From NCBI GenBank assembly GCA_021769885.1, contig JAETSA010000009.1, positions 62,001-126,000 on the forward strand: DNA of 64,000 nt, read 5' to 3'. The notes under the pieces are model-generated. The model did no database searches and was not told the DNA's origin. It saw only the letters and a program-made list of their open reading frames with translations. The position numbers were made by a program, and so were the translations under genes. Positions 53,300-63,528 of this stretch are shown here, piece after piece (positions within the stretch are counted from its first letter, which is position 1; each line of letters starts with the position of its first letter). Source of the stretch: Bacillota bacterium (GTDB lineage: Bacteria > Bacillota > Clostridia > Oscillospirales > Acutalibacteraceae).

Positions 53300-54646
53300 T
53301 TACGCTTCCTGCACGTTTTTGATGATATTTTCCACCAGGGACTTAAACTCTTTGTCCTTATCCATTTTATCCGCAACGCTGTCAATCGAATGCTTTACGG
53401 TGGAGTGCGTTTTGCCGTTGAAGCTTTTGCCGATTTCCTCTAAAGACATCCCCGTCATTTCACGGATGATATACATCGCAATTTGTCGCGCGTCCTTGAT
53501 GTTTTTGTCGCGCTTGTCAGAGGTGATGTTGTTCACGGAAACGCCGACGGTCAGCGCGACCTGCTCGAGGATTTTTTCCCGCACGACAGAAACGGGCTGG
53601 GTTGTGTTCATCAGTTCTTTAATGGCGTCCTTGGTGATTTCAATCGTCGGCGTCGTGCCGAGCAGCAGACAAATCGCCTGCAACTTTTTGACTGCACCCT
53701 CCAATTGCCGCACGTTGTGGCTGACCTGTTCAGCAATAAATTCCACAACATTGTTCGGAATCTGAAAAGAAATCGCATCCGCCTTGTTTTTGATGATTGC
53801 CATCCGCATTTCGAAATCGGGCGGCTGCACGTCGGCGGTCAAGCCCCATTCAAATCGGCTTTTGAGGCGTTCCGTCAGCTTCGGAATCTCGTTCGGCGGG
53901 TTATCGGACGAAAGCACGATTTGTTTTCCGTCCTCGGTCAGGGAGTTGAATGTATGGAAAAATTCCTCTTCAATGGAATTTTTGCCTGCGATAAATTGAA
54001 TATCGTCCACCAAAAGCGCATCCGCCTTGCGGTATTTTTCGCGTAACTCAAAGGTGTTGGAGTTGCGGATGTGCTCAATGATGTCATTGGTGAAATTTTC
54101 ACTGGTGACATAAATAATCGAAGCCTCGGGATTTTGGCTTTTCATATAATTTTCGATTGCTTTTAAAAGATGGGTCTTGCCAAGGCCGCTTTTGCCGTAA
54201 ATAAACAGCGGATTGTAGGTCTTGCCGGGATTTTCGGCGACCTTTTTTGCGGCGGCGTAGGCATAGTTGTTGGATTTGCCGACCACGAAATTTTCAAAGC
54301 TGTTGGCGCGGTTGTTGATGACCAGCTCGTCCGGCGGGACGGCGGCGGGTGCAGAGGATGCAGCGGATACGGCGGGTGTCGGCTCGGCCGGTTTTTCAAC
54401 CAAAATGATTTCCACGCTGACGGGAAATCCCAAAATGCTGAAAAAGGCCTGTTCCAAAAGCTCGTTGAATTTTTTCTCCACAATGCCGAATTTAAATTCG
54501 CTTTCAATGCCCAGCGTGACCTTTTCCCCGTCAAACTGCACAATGTACAGCGGCTCAAGCCAAAGCGAAAAAACAGCATTGGAAATGCCGCCGTCCGTTT
54601 TGATATAGGTACAAACGGCGTCCCATAATTCGGAAAGAGAGTCCAT
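53300..54646 (-). CDS. dnaA: Chromosomal replication initiator protein DnaA
   Basis: AAA+ initiator that melts the origin. Domain I (residues 1-85), a Pro/Ala-rich linker (about 90-115), AAA+ domain with FVVGKSNNYAYAAA, Walker A GKSGLGKTHLL (about 150-160), Walker B ALLVDDIQFI, sensor 1 LSSDNPPNEI, and domain IV with the DnaA-box-binding signature DARQIAMYIIREMTGMSLEE and NGKTHSTVKHSI. 448 residues. The start ATG 54646 follows GGAGAC; the longer frame to 54715 is not supported. Confidence 0.97.
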   Translation of the reverse strand: MDSLSELWDAVCTYIKTDGGISNAVFSLWLEPLYIVQFDGEKVTLGIESEFKFGIVEKKFNELLEQAFFSILGFPVSVEIILVEKPAEPTPAVSAASSAPAAVPPDELVINNRANSFENFVVGKSNNYAYAAAKKVAENPGKTYNPLFIYGKSGLGKTHLLKAIENYMKSQNPEASIIYVTSENFTNDIIEHIRNSNTFELREKYRKADALLVDDIQFIAGKNSIEEEFFHTFNSLTEDGKQIVLSSDNPPNEIPKLTERLKSRFEWGLTADVQPPDFEMRMAIIKNKADAISFQIPNNVVEFIAEQVSHNVRQLEGAVKKLQAICLLLGTTPTIEITKDAIKELMNTTQPVSVVREKILEQVALTVGVSVNNITSDKRDKNIKDARQIAMYIIREMTGMSLEEIGKSFNGKTHSTVKHSIDSVADKMDKDKEFKSLVENIIKNVQEA

Positions 54647-54955
54647 ATCGTGTCTCCAATCAAAAAAGTCTGTAAAAAAGCGCGCAAAATCAAAATTTTT
54701 ACGTAAAAAGCCCAATTTCGGATTGCAGGGGGTTTTCGTATCCCCACCCCATTACGGGGCAAAGCGGCAATACGTGCGCGCAAAAGCGATATTTCCACAT
54801 ATACACTTATTATATTAGCATAACCCGCGCACTTTTTCAACTGTTTTATGAAAGTTTATATATATAATTAGTATAGGGATTTTTTACACCGAATCAGGAA
54901 AATTTTAGGAAATTTATTGAATTTTCTGAGAATTAAAGAGAAGTGATTGGATTTG
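54647..54955. other. AT-rich dnaA upstream region, candidate origin
   Basis: The genes diverge across this gap (dnaA leftwards, guaB rightwards). Its dnaA-proximal part is repeat-free and AT-rich, especially 54840-54950 (TTTATATATATAATTAG and following). No consensus TTATCCACA box was found by eye, so the exact origin position stays open; the dnaA-dnaN gap is the alternative. Confidence 0.45.
54812..54840 (-). promoter_or_regulatory. Candidate dnaA promoter
   Basis: Minus strand TTGAAA (54840-54835), 17-base spacer, TAATAT (54817-54812), about 165 bases before the start codon. ATTTCCACA, two changes from a DnaA box, lies just downstream at 54791-54799. Confidence 0.6.
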
Positions 54956-55132
54956 TGTGTAGGGAACGACCTCTGTGTCGTTCCGTGGGATTCTTCGCGG
55001 GCGCGCAATGTACGCCCTTACGGGATTGTGCAAATCTGTCATTCTGCGCACGGTAGGGCGAGACCTTGCCCCCGCCGCAGGGTTTCACACAGCACAACGT
55101 AAATTTGATTTGCAAATTGTAGGGGACGCTGT

Positions 55133-55198
55133 TCTCGCCTGCCGGCTCGGTCGGTGCTTCTAAGCTTCGCTTAGAGGTGTCCGCCGGACACCCGCACC
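55133..55198 (+). repeat. T1 hairpin element, copy 13
   Basis: CTAAGCTTCGCTTAG middle hairpin with GGTGTCC/GGACACC. Host GTAGGGGACGCTG...CAGCGACCCG; compare the unsplit pairs at 27582 and 40278. Confidence 0.8.
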
Positions 55199-55386
55199 CT
55201 CAGCGACCCGCGGGCGAACACAGTTCGCCCCTACGAGTGCAGGGCGCGGGCTTGCTCGCGCCGTTTTCGTTTGCGCAAATTTTTTTGTCGGCTCGGGCGG
55301 GCACGGAGACCCGCCCCTACGGGTGTAGGGCGGGGGCTTGCCCCCGCCGTTGGGTTTATTCGAAATCCAATCTTGCTCGGGCGGAT

Positions 55387-55453
55387 GAGGTTACGGCTTT
55401 GCCATTACCCTTTTGTCTGCTTCGCAGACATTTCCCCTAATAGGGGAATCTTC
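55387..55453 (+). repeat. T2 hairpin element, copy 6
   Basis: Second hairpin TGTCTGCTTCGCAGACA, changed on both sides relative to TGTCGCTTCGCGACA. Host GGGCGGATG...CATCCGCCCCTAC. Confidence 0.75.
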
Positions 55454-55605
55454 ATCCGCCCCTACGTAGTTTGCGCATCACCGTGGGTTTGTGCAAAAAT
55501 CCAACCGTGCTCGGGCGATTCGTGAATCGCCCCTACAATTAGGGCGTTCATTCGCACATCGTAGGGACAGCCCGGGCGCGCTGTCCGTTCACGGGCAATT
55601 CGTGT

Positions 55606-55835
55606 TTACTCCCTCAGTCACACACTTCGTGTGTGCCAGCTCCCTCAAAGAGGGAGCGCAGACTGTAGAAAAACCTTTTTCCTCCCGTCTTCGGAGGGAG
55701 GTGGCACGCGCTTTGCGCGTGACGGAGGGAGAGAAAAGCTTGATAAACTAAGCTTTTTAACTACCCCTCAGTCGCTGACAAGGGGAGCAAAATCCACTTT
55801 TTCGACACGCTGAGCTCCCTCAAAGAGGGAGCGTT
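55606..55835. repeat. Hairpin string with inverted copy of 14584-14746
   Basis: Contains CTCCCTC...GAGGGAG hairpins, CACACACTTCGTGTGTG, then from 55662 to 55815 the reverse complement of the block at 14584-14746 (AAAGCTTGATAAACTAAGCTTTTT, CACGCGCTTTGCGCGTG). The rest up to 55915 shows nothing further. Confidence 0.7.
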
Positions 55836-55915
55836 ATAAGGTTTTTGGATTTTAAAAATAGGCAAAAACGACAAAAAGAATGTGTGAAAAAAGAGGAATT
55901 ATTCTGAAATATCTA

Positions 55916-55945
55916 TTGAAAAGCAAGGGGGCACAATGGTATAAT
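55916..55945 (+). promoter_or_regulatory. guaB promoter
   Basis: TTGAAA (55916-55921), 18-base spacer, perfect TATAAT (55940-55945), 33 bases before the start codon. Confidence 0.8.
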
Positions 55946-55975
55946 TATGGATAAATTAAAATGGGAGGATTTTAA

Positions 55976-57442
<1,467 letters not shown>

Positions 57443-57445
57443 GAG

Positions 57446-57943
57446 ATGGAACACGACTATCCGAAACGGAAACGAAATAGATTAGAGGGCTATGATTATG
57501 CACAGCCAAACTATTACTATGTTACCGTTTGTGCAAAAGATCGAAAAGCACTGTTTTGGGAGTTTCCATACCGTAGGGGCGCGCATTGCGCGCCCGAGAA
57601 ACTTCCGCTTTCACCAATCGGTAAAGTTGTGGAACAAGCGATTTTGCATATTCCCGAAAGTTATGAATCCATTGCTGTTGACAAATATGTTGTTATGCCG
57701 AATCATATACATATGATTCTGATTTTTCGGGCAGATGCTTACGGGCGCGCAATGCACGCCCCTACGCTCTCAACCGTTATCGGGCAAATGAAAGGCTATG
57801 CAACGAAAATGTGCGGAAAACAGATTTGGCAAAAGAGCTTTTATGATAGAGTGATTCGTTCGCAAAAAGCATATGAAGAGATTTGGAATTATATTGACGG
57901 AAATCCGCTGAAATGGCAGGATGACGAATATTATATAAGATAG
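57446..57943 (+). CDS. RAYT-B: REP-associated Y1/HUH transposase (165 aa)
   Basis: RAYT family. HUH motif in YVVMPNHIHMIL (about residues 81-92), nucleophile Tyr in WQKSFYDRVIRSQKAY. It carries an inverted pair of 24-base palindromes inside the frame, translated as RRGAHCAPE and YGRAMHAPT. The ATG is three bases after the guaB stop with no ribosome site of its own, so it depends on coupling to guaB. glyA follows 22 bases after its stop. More divergent from A, C and D than these are from each other (KRKRNRLEGYDYAQPNYYYV at the N-terminus). Confidence 0.88.
   Translation: MEHDYPKRKRNRLEGYDYAQPNYYYVTVCAKDRKALFWEFPYRRGAHCAPEKLPLSPIGKVVEQAILHIPESYESIAVDKYVVMPNHIHMILIFRADAYGRAMHAPTLSTVIGQMKGYATKMCGKQIWQKSFYDRVIRSQKAYEEIWNYIDGNPLKWQDDEYYIR
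57573..57596 (+). repeat. Internal palindrome of RAYT-B, first
   Basis: GTAGGGGCGCGCATT then GCGCGCCCG. Same family as dispersed copies near 19128, 19995, 21939, 32640 and 33429. Confidence 0.9.
57742..57765 (-). repeat. Internal palindrome of RAYT-B, second
   Basis: Reverse complement of the first internal copy with one base changed. 145 bases separate the two. Confidence 0.9.
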
Positions 57944-57965
57944 CAACTACAAAGGAGACTGAGAA

Positions 57966-59219
57966 ATGTACGCAGATTTAATGGACACCATTGGGTTTGT
58001 CACAAAATACGACGAAGAGGTCGGCGCGGCGATGGCAAAAGAGCTTGCCCGTCAGCAGAGAAATTTGGAGCTGATTGCCAGCGAAAACATCGTTTCCCCC
58101 GCCGTGATGGCGGCAATGGGCAGCGTGCTGACCAACAAATACGCCGAAGGCTATTCGGGCAAACGCTATTACGGCGGCTGTGAATGCGTCGATATCGTTG
58201 AAGATATCGCCGTAAAGCGCGCGTGCGAGCTGTTCGGCGCGAATTTTGCCAATGTACAGCCCCATTCGGGCGCACAGGCAAATATGGCGGCATATTTTGC
58301 ACTGATTCAGCCCGGCGACACCGTAATGGGTATGAATCTTGCCGAGGGCGGACATCTGACCCACGGCTCGCCTGTCAATATGTCGGGTAAATACTTTAAT
58401 TTCGTCGCATACGGCGTCAATGAGAACGGCTATATTGATTACGACGAGTTCGAAAAGAAAGCCAAAGAATGTCAGCCGAAGCTGATTGTTGCGGGCGCAT
58501 CGGCGTATCCGCGTGTGATTGATTTCAAGCGCATTTCCGAAATTGCCAAAGAAGTCGGCGCATACTTTATGGTCGATATGGCGCATATCGCGGGCTTGGT
58601 TGCCGCAGGGTTACATCCCTCACCTGTTCCGTACGCCGATGTTGTTACCACCACCACACACAAGACCCTTCGCGGTCCGCGCGGCGGCTTGATTCTCACC
58701 AACGATGAGGATCTTGCAAAGGCAATCAACAAGGCAATCTTCCCCGGCACACAGGGCGGCCCGCTGATGCACATTATCGCGGGTAAGGCGGTTTGCTTCG
58801 GCGAAGCATTGAAGGAGGATTTCAAAGACTATCAACAGCGCGTAATTGACAACTGCCAGGCTTTGGCAAAGGGTCTCACCTCTCGCGGCATTGACCTCGT
58901 TTCGGGCGGCAGTGACAATCATCTGATGCTCGTTGACCTGCGCTCCACAGGCATCACGGGCAAGGAACTCGAGCACAGACTTGACGAAGTATACATCACC
59001 GCGAACAAAAACGCGATTCCGAAAGACCCGCAGAAGCCGTTCGTCACTAGCGGCGTCCGTTTGGGCACACCTGCGGTTACGACCAGAGGTCTTACGGTTG
59101 AAGATATGGATAAGGTTGCGGAATACATTGCACTTGCGGCAACGGATTTCGACGCGAAAGCCGATTATATCCGTGCAGGCGTAAACGAAATCTGCACAAG
59201 ACATCCGCTTTATAAATAA
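57966..59219 (+). CDS. glyA: Serine hydroxymethyltransferase
   Basis: PLP enzyme that interconverts serine and glycine with tetrahydrofolate. [21 protein letters not shown] (about residues 33-53), [17 protein letters not shown], the Schiff-base lysine in [13 protein letters not shown] (about 224-236), and GIVTTRGL-like [13 protein letters not shown] near the C-terminus. 417 residues. AAAGGAG precedes ATG 57966. Confidence 0.97.
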   Translation: MYADLMDTIGFVTKYDEEVGAAMAKELARQQRNLELIASENIVSPAVMAAMGSVLTNKYAEGYSGKRYYGGCECVDIVEDIAVKRACELFGANFANVQPHSGAQANMAAYFALIQPGDTVMGMNLAEGGHLTHGSPVNMSGKYFNFVAYGVNENGYIDYDEFEKKAKECQPKLIVAGASAYPRVIDFKRISEIAKEVGAYFMVDMAHIAGLVAAGLHPSPVPYADVVTTTTHKTLRGPRGGLILTNDEDLAKAINKAIFPGTQGGPLMHIIAGKAVCFGEALKEDFKDYQQRVIDNCQALAKGLTSRGIDLVSGGSDNHLMLVDLRSTGITGKELEHRLDEVYITANKNAIPKDPQKPFVTSGVRLGTPAVTTRGLTVEDMDKVAEYIALAATDFDAKADYIRAGVNEICTRHPLYK

Positions 59220-59258
59220 AAATAAATCGCGAAAGCAGTTTAAAGGAGGCGGCGGCGC

Positions 59259-59786
59259 GTGCGTGAGATTATTGTGGCAAGTCAAAATCCGCAGGCCGCC
59301 GACCGCATCCGCGCGATTCTGCAAAGCGAGCATATTTTTGTGAGCAATCTTTACCGCTCGGGCGCGGAGGTGCTCTCCTTTGCGAGTATCCGCCCCGACG
59401 CGGTTGTCATTTGCGGGAAATTGCCCGATATGTCCGCCGCCGCACTTGCAGGTACTTTGCCGAATGGCTTTGATACCGTGTGGCTCGTGCCGTCGGGCGA
59501 ACCGCTCCCAACCTTTGTCAGCAATCTAATTGCGTTGCAAATGCCCTTGAACCGTATGGAGTTTTTAAATACCGTGCGGATGCTTGCCGCGACGGAGAGC
59601 GAATGTGTCCGTCCGCGTAAAACCGTGCGCACCGAGGAAGAAAATGCGCTCCTGCGCGATGCGAAAGCAAGGCTGATGGAACGCCATCGATTTTCCGAAC
59701 GCGAGGCGCACAAGCTTTTACAGCACCGCGCCATGGAAACGGGTATGCGCATTTTGGAGGTCGCAAGGCTGGTGCTGGAGGAGTAA
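59259..59786 (+). CDS. ANTAR-domain RNA-binding regulator
   Basis: N-terminal half (residues 1-115) is a receiver-like alpha/beta domain lacking a clear phospho-acceptor Asp in the usual context, so it is probably a pseudo-receiver. The C-terminal ANTAR domain (about 125-172, LRDAKARLMERHRFSEREAH, ...MRILEVARLVL) binds paired RNA hairpins and prevents transcription termination in other systems. The start is GTG 59259 with AAAGGAGGC upstream. Target leader RNAs are not evident here, though the window is full of tandem hairpins. RAYT-C starts three bases after its stop. Confidence 0.82.
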   Translation: MREIIVASQNPQAADRIRAILQSEHIFVSNLYRSGAEVLSFASIRPDAVVICGKLPDMSAAALAGTLPNGFDTVWLVPSGEPLPTFVSNLIALQMPLNRMEFLNTVRMLAATESECVRPRKTVRTEEENALLRDAKARLMERHRFSEREAHKLLQHRAMETGMRILEVARLVLEE

Positions 59787-59903
59787 TCTATGGATTTCCC
59801 CATCCGCAAACCCACCCGCCTGCAAAATTACGATTACAGCCAAAACGGATGTTATTTTGTGACGGTGTGTGTGAAAAACCGCAAACCGATTTTAAGCACA
59901 ATC

Positions 59904-59995
59904 GTAGGGGGCGATGTTCTCGCCGACCGGTTCGGTCGGTGCTTCTAAGCTTCGCTTAGAGGTGTCCACCGGACACCCGCACCCTCATCGCCCCG
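59904..59995 (+). repeat. Internal palindrome of RAYT-C, first, split by T1
   Basis: GTAGGGGGCGATG ... CTCATCGCCCCG with 66 bases of T1 between the arms. Unsplit length would be about 27, equal to the other RAYTs. Confidence 0.85.
59918..59983 (+). repeat. T1 hairpin element, copy 14 (inside RAYT-C)
   Basis: CTAAGCTTCGCTTAG middle hairpin, GGTGTCC/GGACACC third hairpin. The first hairpin is CCGACCGGTTCGGTCGG, a perfect stem, where other copies have CTGCCGGCTCGGTCGG. Confidence 0.85.
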
Positions 59996-60138
59996 TAAAT
60001 CAAGCTGACCGAAATCGGAAAAATTGCGGAGAAGCACATACAAAAAATCAATTCGGTTTATGCAGACGTAACAGTTGAAAATTATATTATTATGCCTGAC
60101 CATATACATCTTTTGATTTTCATTGATGGATTCGAGGA

Positions 60139-60165
60139 CGGGACGATGAGGGCATCGTCCCCTAC
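60139..60165 (-). repeat. Internal palindrome of RAYT-C, second
   Basis: CGGGACGATGAGG...CGTCCCCTAC, inverted relative to the first. Same family as the dispersed copy at 28126. Confidence 0.85.
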
Positions 60166-60328
60166 GAATTTGAGCACCGTTATACGTTCGATGAAAACTT
60201 TTGTCACAAAAGATGTCGGAAAAAGCATTTGGCAACGCTCGTTTTATGATGAAATCATAAAAAACGAAGCCCATTTTCAACGCGCATGGGAATATATCGA
60301 ATACAATGCGCTGAAAGAATACAAATAA

Positions 60329-60390
60329 ACAAAATCATAAACAAATCATTAAAAAAACACGAATAGACAAAAAATATCTGCTTCCAAAAT
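60329..60390 (+). repeat. AT-rich 3' tail of RAYT-C
   Basis: Related to the tail behind RAYT-A (see 45996-46103). The remaining bases up to dapF hold its ribosome site and a small GCAAAAAGCTTTTGC hairpin only. Confidence 0.6.
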
Positions 60391-60480
60391 CTCATTGAAA
60401 ACTCTGCAAAAAGCTTTTGCAAAACACTTTCAAATACTCGAAAAAAATATCTGAAATCCGATTCCTAAGGAGGGGCAAAA

Positions 60481-61320
60481 ATGCAATTTACCAAAATGCA
60501 CGGTGCGGGGAACGATTATATTTATGTGAACTGTTTCAAAGAAACGGTGGAAAACCCCGTTGAAACCGCAATCCGTGTCAGCGACCGCCATTTTGGCATC
60601 GGTGCGGACGGCTTGGTGCTGATTTCTCCTTCCGACAAGGCGGATTTCTTTATGGATATCTACAATGCAGACGGCTCGCGTGCCAAAATGTGCGGCAACG
60701 CAACGCGCTGTGTTGCAAAATATGTGTACGACAACAAAATGACCGACCGCGATGAAATTACGCTCGAAACCTTAAGCGGCATTAAGGTCATAAAAATGAC
60801 GATAAAGGACGGCAAGGCCGTCTCGGCTCGCGTCAATATGGGTGCGCCGATTTTAGAGGGCGCGAAGATTCCGACAAAATTCGACGGCAAAACCGTCGTT
60901 AGTCAAAAACTAACTATCGAAGATAAGGACTATGCGGTGACCTGTGTTTCTATGGGCAATCCGCATTGCATTGTATATATAAAGGAAGATGTGCGCGCAC
61001 TCGATTTGCCGCGCGTCGGCCCGGATTTTGAAAATCACCCGATGTTTCCCGACCGCATCAACACGGAGTTTATCCGCGTTGTCAGCGAAACCGAGCTGGA
61101 TATGCGCGTATGGGAGCGCGGCTCGGGCGAAACGCTTGCCTGCGGTACGGGCGCGTGCGCGGCAGTGGTCGCCTCCGTTTTGAACGGCTATTGCAAGCGC
61201 GGCGCGGACGTAAAAGTCAATCTTCTTGGCGGCACGCTTTTCATCAATTGGAGCGAGAACGGCGAAGTCTATATGACAGGCCCCGCCGAAACCGTCTGCA
61301 CGGGAACGATAGATATTTAA
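60481..61320 (+). CDS. dapF: Diaminopimelate epimerase
   Basis: Converts LL- to meso-diaminopimelate for lysine and peptidoglycan synthesis, using two cysteines. First Cys in AKMCGNATRCVAKYVYD (about residue 73), second in LACGTGACAAVVAS (about 222). N-terminal FTKMHGAGNDYIYVNCF is canonical. 279 residues. AAGGAGG before ATG 60481. The partner enzyme gene dapL follows after RAYT-D, so the two belong to one pathway unit. Confidence 0.96.
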   Translation: MQFTKMHGAGNDYIYVNCFKETVENPVETAIRVSDRHFGIGADGLVLISPSDKADFFMDIYNADGSRAKMCGNATRCVAKYVYDNKMTDRDEITLETLSGIKVIKMTIKDGKAVSARVNMGAPILEGAKIPTKFDGKTVVSQKLTIEDKDYAVTCVSMGNPHCIVYIKEDVRALDLPRVGPDFENHPMFPDRINTEFIRVVSETELDMRVWERGSGETLACGTGACAAVVASVLNGYCKRGADVKVNLLGGTLFINWSENGEVYMTGPAETVCTGTIDI

Positions 61321-61326
61321 TGTATT

Positions 61327-61908
61327 ATGGAAAGCAAAGCTTTACCGAAACGAACGGCAGCGCGTCTGCAAAATTATGATTACAGCCAAAGCGGATGTTA
61401 TTTCGTAACGGTTTGTGTAAAAGACCGAAAACCTATATTATGCAAAATTCTGCCCAATCCACGCGTAGGGACGGAAGCTCTCTCACGCGTAGGGACGGAC
61501 GTCCCCGTCCGTCCGCCATATAAAATCAAGTTAACACAGATTGGCTTTTTGGTGCAGGATACAATTGAGTATATAGATAAGAATTACGAAAATGTAAATG
61601 TAGACAAATATTGTATAATGCCTGACCATGTACATTTTTTATTGACGATACAGGCTTCGGACGGACGAGGACGTCCGTCCCTACGCGAAAGTTCTTCTGA
61701 AATTGACCGTGCGCAAATGACATTGAGTCGAACAATTCGACAGTTTAAGACTTTTACAACGAAACAGGCAAGGCAAATCGTTGGAAATCAAGAGCTGTTA
61801 CTTTGGCAGTCAAGGTTTTACGACCATATTATTCGCAATGATGAAGATTATGCGGAAAAGTGGCAGTATATAGACGAAAATCCATTGAAATACATTTACT
61901 TTAAATAG
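61327..61908 (+). CDS. RAYT-D: REP-associated Y1/HUH transposase (193 aa)
   Basis: RAYT family. HUH motif in [14 protein letters not shown], nucleophile Tyr in [21 protein letters not shown]-terminal [13 protein letters not shown]. Carries its own internal inverted palindromes, plus an extra partial forward copy at 61465, which lengthens the protein by about 30 residues ([20 protein letters not shown]). It starts six bases after the dapF stop; its stop codon TAG overlaps the AGGAGG of dapL, so the gene is fitted seamlessly into a dapF-dapL operon. No own ribosome site. Confidence 0.87.
   Translation: MESKALPKRTAARLQNYDYSQSGCYFVTVCVKDRKPILCKILPNPRVGTEALSRVGTDVPVRPPYKIKLTQIGFLVQDTIEYIDKNYENVNVDKYCIMPDHVHFLLTIQASDGRGRPSLRESSSEIDRAQMTLSRTIRQFKTFTTKQARQIVGNQELLLWQSRFYDHIIRNDEDYAEKWQYIDENPLKYIYFK
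61465..61515 (+). repeat. Internal palindromes of RAYT-D, first position (partial plus full)
   Basis: A partial GTAGGGACGGAAGCTC copy at 61465-61488 is followed by the full 27-base palindrome 61489-61515 (GTAGGGACGGACGTC...CGTCCGTCCG). Both are preceded by CACGC. Confidence 0.85.
61658..61684 (-). repeat. Internal palindrome of RAYT-D, second
   Basis: CGGACGGACGAGG...CCGTCCCTAC, reverse complement of 61489-61515 with one loop base changed; 142 bases separate the two. Confidence 0.88.
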
Positions 61909-61919
61909 GAGGTCAGTCC

Positions 61920-63134
61920 ATGAAAATCAATGAAAACTTTCTGAAAATCGAAAGCAGTTATCTGTTTTCGAACATCGCCAAAAAGGTGAAGGCGTATTCT
62001 GCGGCGAATCCTGAGAAAGAGATTATCCGTCTCGGCATCGGCGATGTGACGCGCCCGCTTGCGCCTGCGTGCATTGAAGCTATGCACAAGGCGGTGGATG
62101 AAATGGCGAACGCCGAAACCTTCCAAGGGTATCCGCCGGAATACGGGCAGGATTTTCTGTTGGACGCCATCCTTGAAAATGACTATAAGGCACGCGGCAT
62201 CGACCTCGAAAAAACCGAGATTTTCGTCTCGGACGGCGCAAAATCCGACTGCGGCAACATCGGCGATATTTTCTCTTTGGACAACCGTGTCGCGGTCTGC
62301 GACCCCGTGTATCCTGTGTATGTAGATACCAACGTGATGATGGGGCGCGCGGGTGACAAGACCGAAAACGGATGGTCAAATATTGTCTATATGCCCTGCA
62401 CGGCGGAAAATCATTTCCTGCCTGCAATTCCTGAGAACCATGTAGATATAATTTATCTATGCTTCCCGAACAACCCGACGGGTATGACGGCGACAAGAGC
62501 AGAACTGCAAAAATGGGTGGATTATGCCAACCGCGAGGGTGCGGTGATTCTGTTCGACTCCGCGTATGAGGCGTTTATCACCGAAGAAAATGTGCCGCAT
62601 TCGATTTACGAGCTGGACGGCGCGAAGCAATGCGCAATTGAATTTCGCAGTTTTTCCAAAACGGCAGGCTTTACAGGCGTGCGCTGCGGCTACACGGTTG
62701 TGCCGCACGACTTAAAGTTTAACGGTACGGAATTGAACGCGATGTGGGCGCGCCGTCAGGCGACGAAGTTCAACGGCGTTTCCTATATCACCCAGTGCGC
62801 GGCGGCGGCGTGCTACACGCCCGAGGGCAAACAGCAGATTCGCGATATCATCGCCTATTATCAGAAAAACGCAAAAACGATTTACGACGGCTTAAAGGCT
62901 TGCGGATTTACCGTATACGGCGCAAAAAACTCGCCGTATGTGTGGCTGAAAACGCCCGACAATATGAAAAGCTGGGATTTCTTTGATTTATTGCTTGAAA
63001 AGATTCAGGTCGTCGGTACACCCGGTGAGGGTTTCGGCCCGTCCGGCGAGGGTTATTTCCGCCTGACCGCATTCGGCTCTGCGGAGAATACCGAAAAAGC
63101 CGTCGCCCGCATCAAAGATTATTTCGGGAAATAA
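61920..63134 (+). CDS. dapL: LL-diaminopimelate aminotransferase
   Basis: PLP aminotransferase that makes LL-diaminopimelate directly from tetrahydrodipicolinate and glutamate, bypassing succinyl or acetyl intermediates. Seen: [20 protein letters not shown] (about residues 38-57), [28 protein letters not shown], and the lysine in [15 protein letters not shown] (about 243-257). 404 residues. AGGAGG precedes ATG 61920. Together with dapF it completes the aminotransferase variant of lysine synthesis. Confidence 0.95.
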   Translation: MKINENFLKIESSYLFSNIAKKVKAYSAANPEKEIIRLGIGDVTRPLAPACIEAMHKAVDEMANAETFQGYPPEYGQDFLLDAILENDYKARGIDLEKTEIFVSDGAKSDCGNIGDIFSLDNRVAVCDPVYPVYVDTNVMMGRAGDKTENGWSNIVYMPCTAENHFLPAIPENHVDIIYLCFPNNPTGMTATRAELQKWVDYANREGAVILFDSAYEAFITEENVPHSIYELDGAKQCAIEFRSFSKTAGFTGVRCGYTVVPHDLKFNGTELNAMWARRQATKFNGVSYITQCAAAACYTPEGKQQIRDIIAYYQKNAKTIYDGLKACGFTVYGAKNSPYVWLKTPDNMKSWDFFDLLLEKIQVVGTPGEGFGPSGEGYFRLTAFGSAENTEKAVARIKDYFGK

Positions 63135-63169
63135 AAGCAAAGTCGGTTCGCTATGGTGCGTAAAAAAGC

Positions 63170-63433
63170 GCATAGGGAACGACCTTAAGTGCCGTTTCGC
63201 AAAATCCGCACAAACCAACGGTAACGCACAAGCCCGTAGGGGCGATTCACGAATCGCCCGAGCACGGTTGGATTTCGCACAAGCACAACGGTGACGCGCA
63301 AATCGTAGGGGCGAACTGTGTTCGCCCGCAAAAGTCTGATGAAATCCTGCGGAACGACACTAAGGTAGTTCCCTACGATAGTATTCAATTTACGCTGCTT
63401 TGATTGAGATTCCGAGCGAAGCTCAGAATGACA
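63170..63433. repeat. REP cluster (gap 63135-63528)
   Basis: CATAGGGAACGACC copy near 63171; GTAGGGGCGATTCACG near 63237-63261; an inverted pair about 63307-63377 (GTAGGGGCGAACTG..., spacer AAAAGTCTGATGAAATC, reverse GGAACGACACTAAGG...TTCCCTAC); reverse ATTCTGAGC-type repeat 63405-63433. Nothing else up to the gatC ribosome site. Confidence 0.75.
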
Positions 63434-63528
63434 AAAATACACCAACTCACTGTATACAAAGCCCGGCACCGAACATAAAAGCATTCCATTCACCCGGAAC
63501 GGTACGAAATAAAAAACGGAGGCACACT

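Larger units (their letters stand above)
54956..55600. repeat. REP field between dnaA and guaB
   Basis: GTAGGGAACGACC at 54959 paired with GGGCGCGCAATGTACGCCC near 54999-55020; T1-split GTAGGGGACGCTG...CTCAGCGACCCG joined to GGGCGAACACAG (55119-55234); GTGCAGGGCGCGGGCTTGC near 55236; reverse GGGCACGGAGACCC near 55299; GTAGGGCGGGGGC near 55325 (another unsplit form of the copy-5 host); T2-split reverse copy ending 55466; reverse GGGCGATTCGTG near 55511-55535; GTAGGGACAGCCC near 55561. Confidence 0.75.
59790..60328 (+). pseudogene. RAYT-C: RAYT gene broken by a T1 insertion
   Basis: The reading frame starts at ATG 59790 using GGAGGAG inside the end of the upstream gene, and reads normally through [20 protein letters not shown] to the first internal palindrome. 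A T1 element within that palindrome introduces TAA at about 59946. The remainder (from 60092: MPDHIHLLIFIDG, IWQRSFYDEIIKNEAHF, ending YNALKEYK) is intact but in another frame. HUH and Tyr motifs survive in the downstream fragment, which has no obvious ribosome site. The 3' tail matches RAYT-A. Confidence 0.85.

Noticed and set aside
54791-54799. DnaA box ATTTCCACA
   Set aside because: Two mismatches and no cluster of similar sites nearby; kept only as a remark under the dnaA promoter.
57944-57965. Riboswitch before glyA
   Set aside because: Only 22 bases separate RAYT-B from glyA, which is too short for a tetrahydrofolate or glycine riboswitch.
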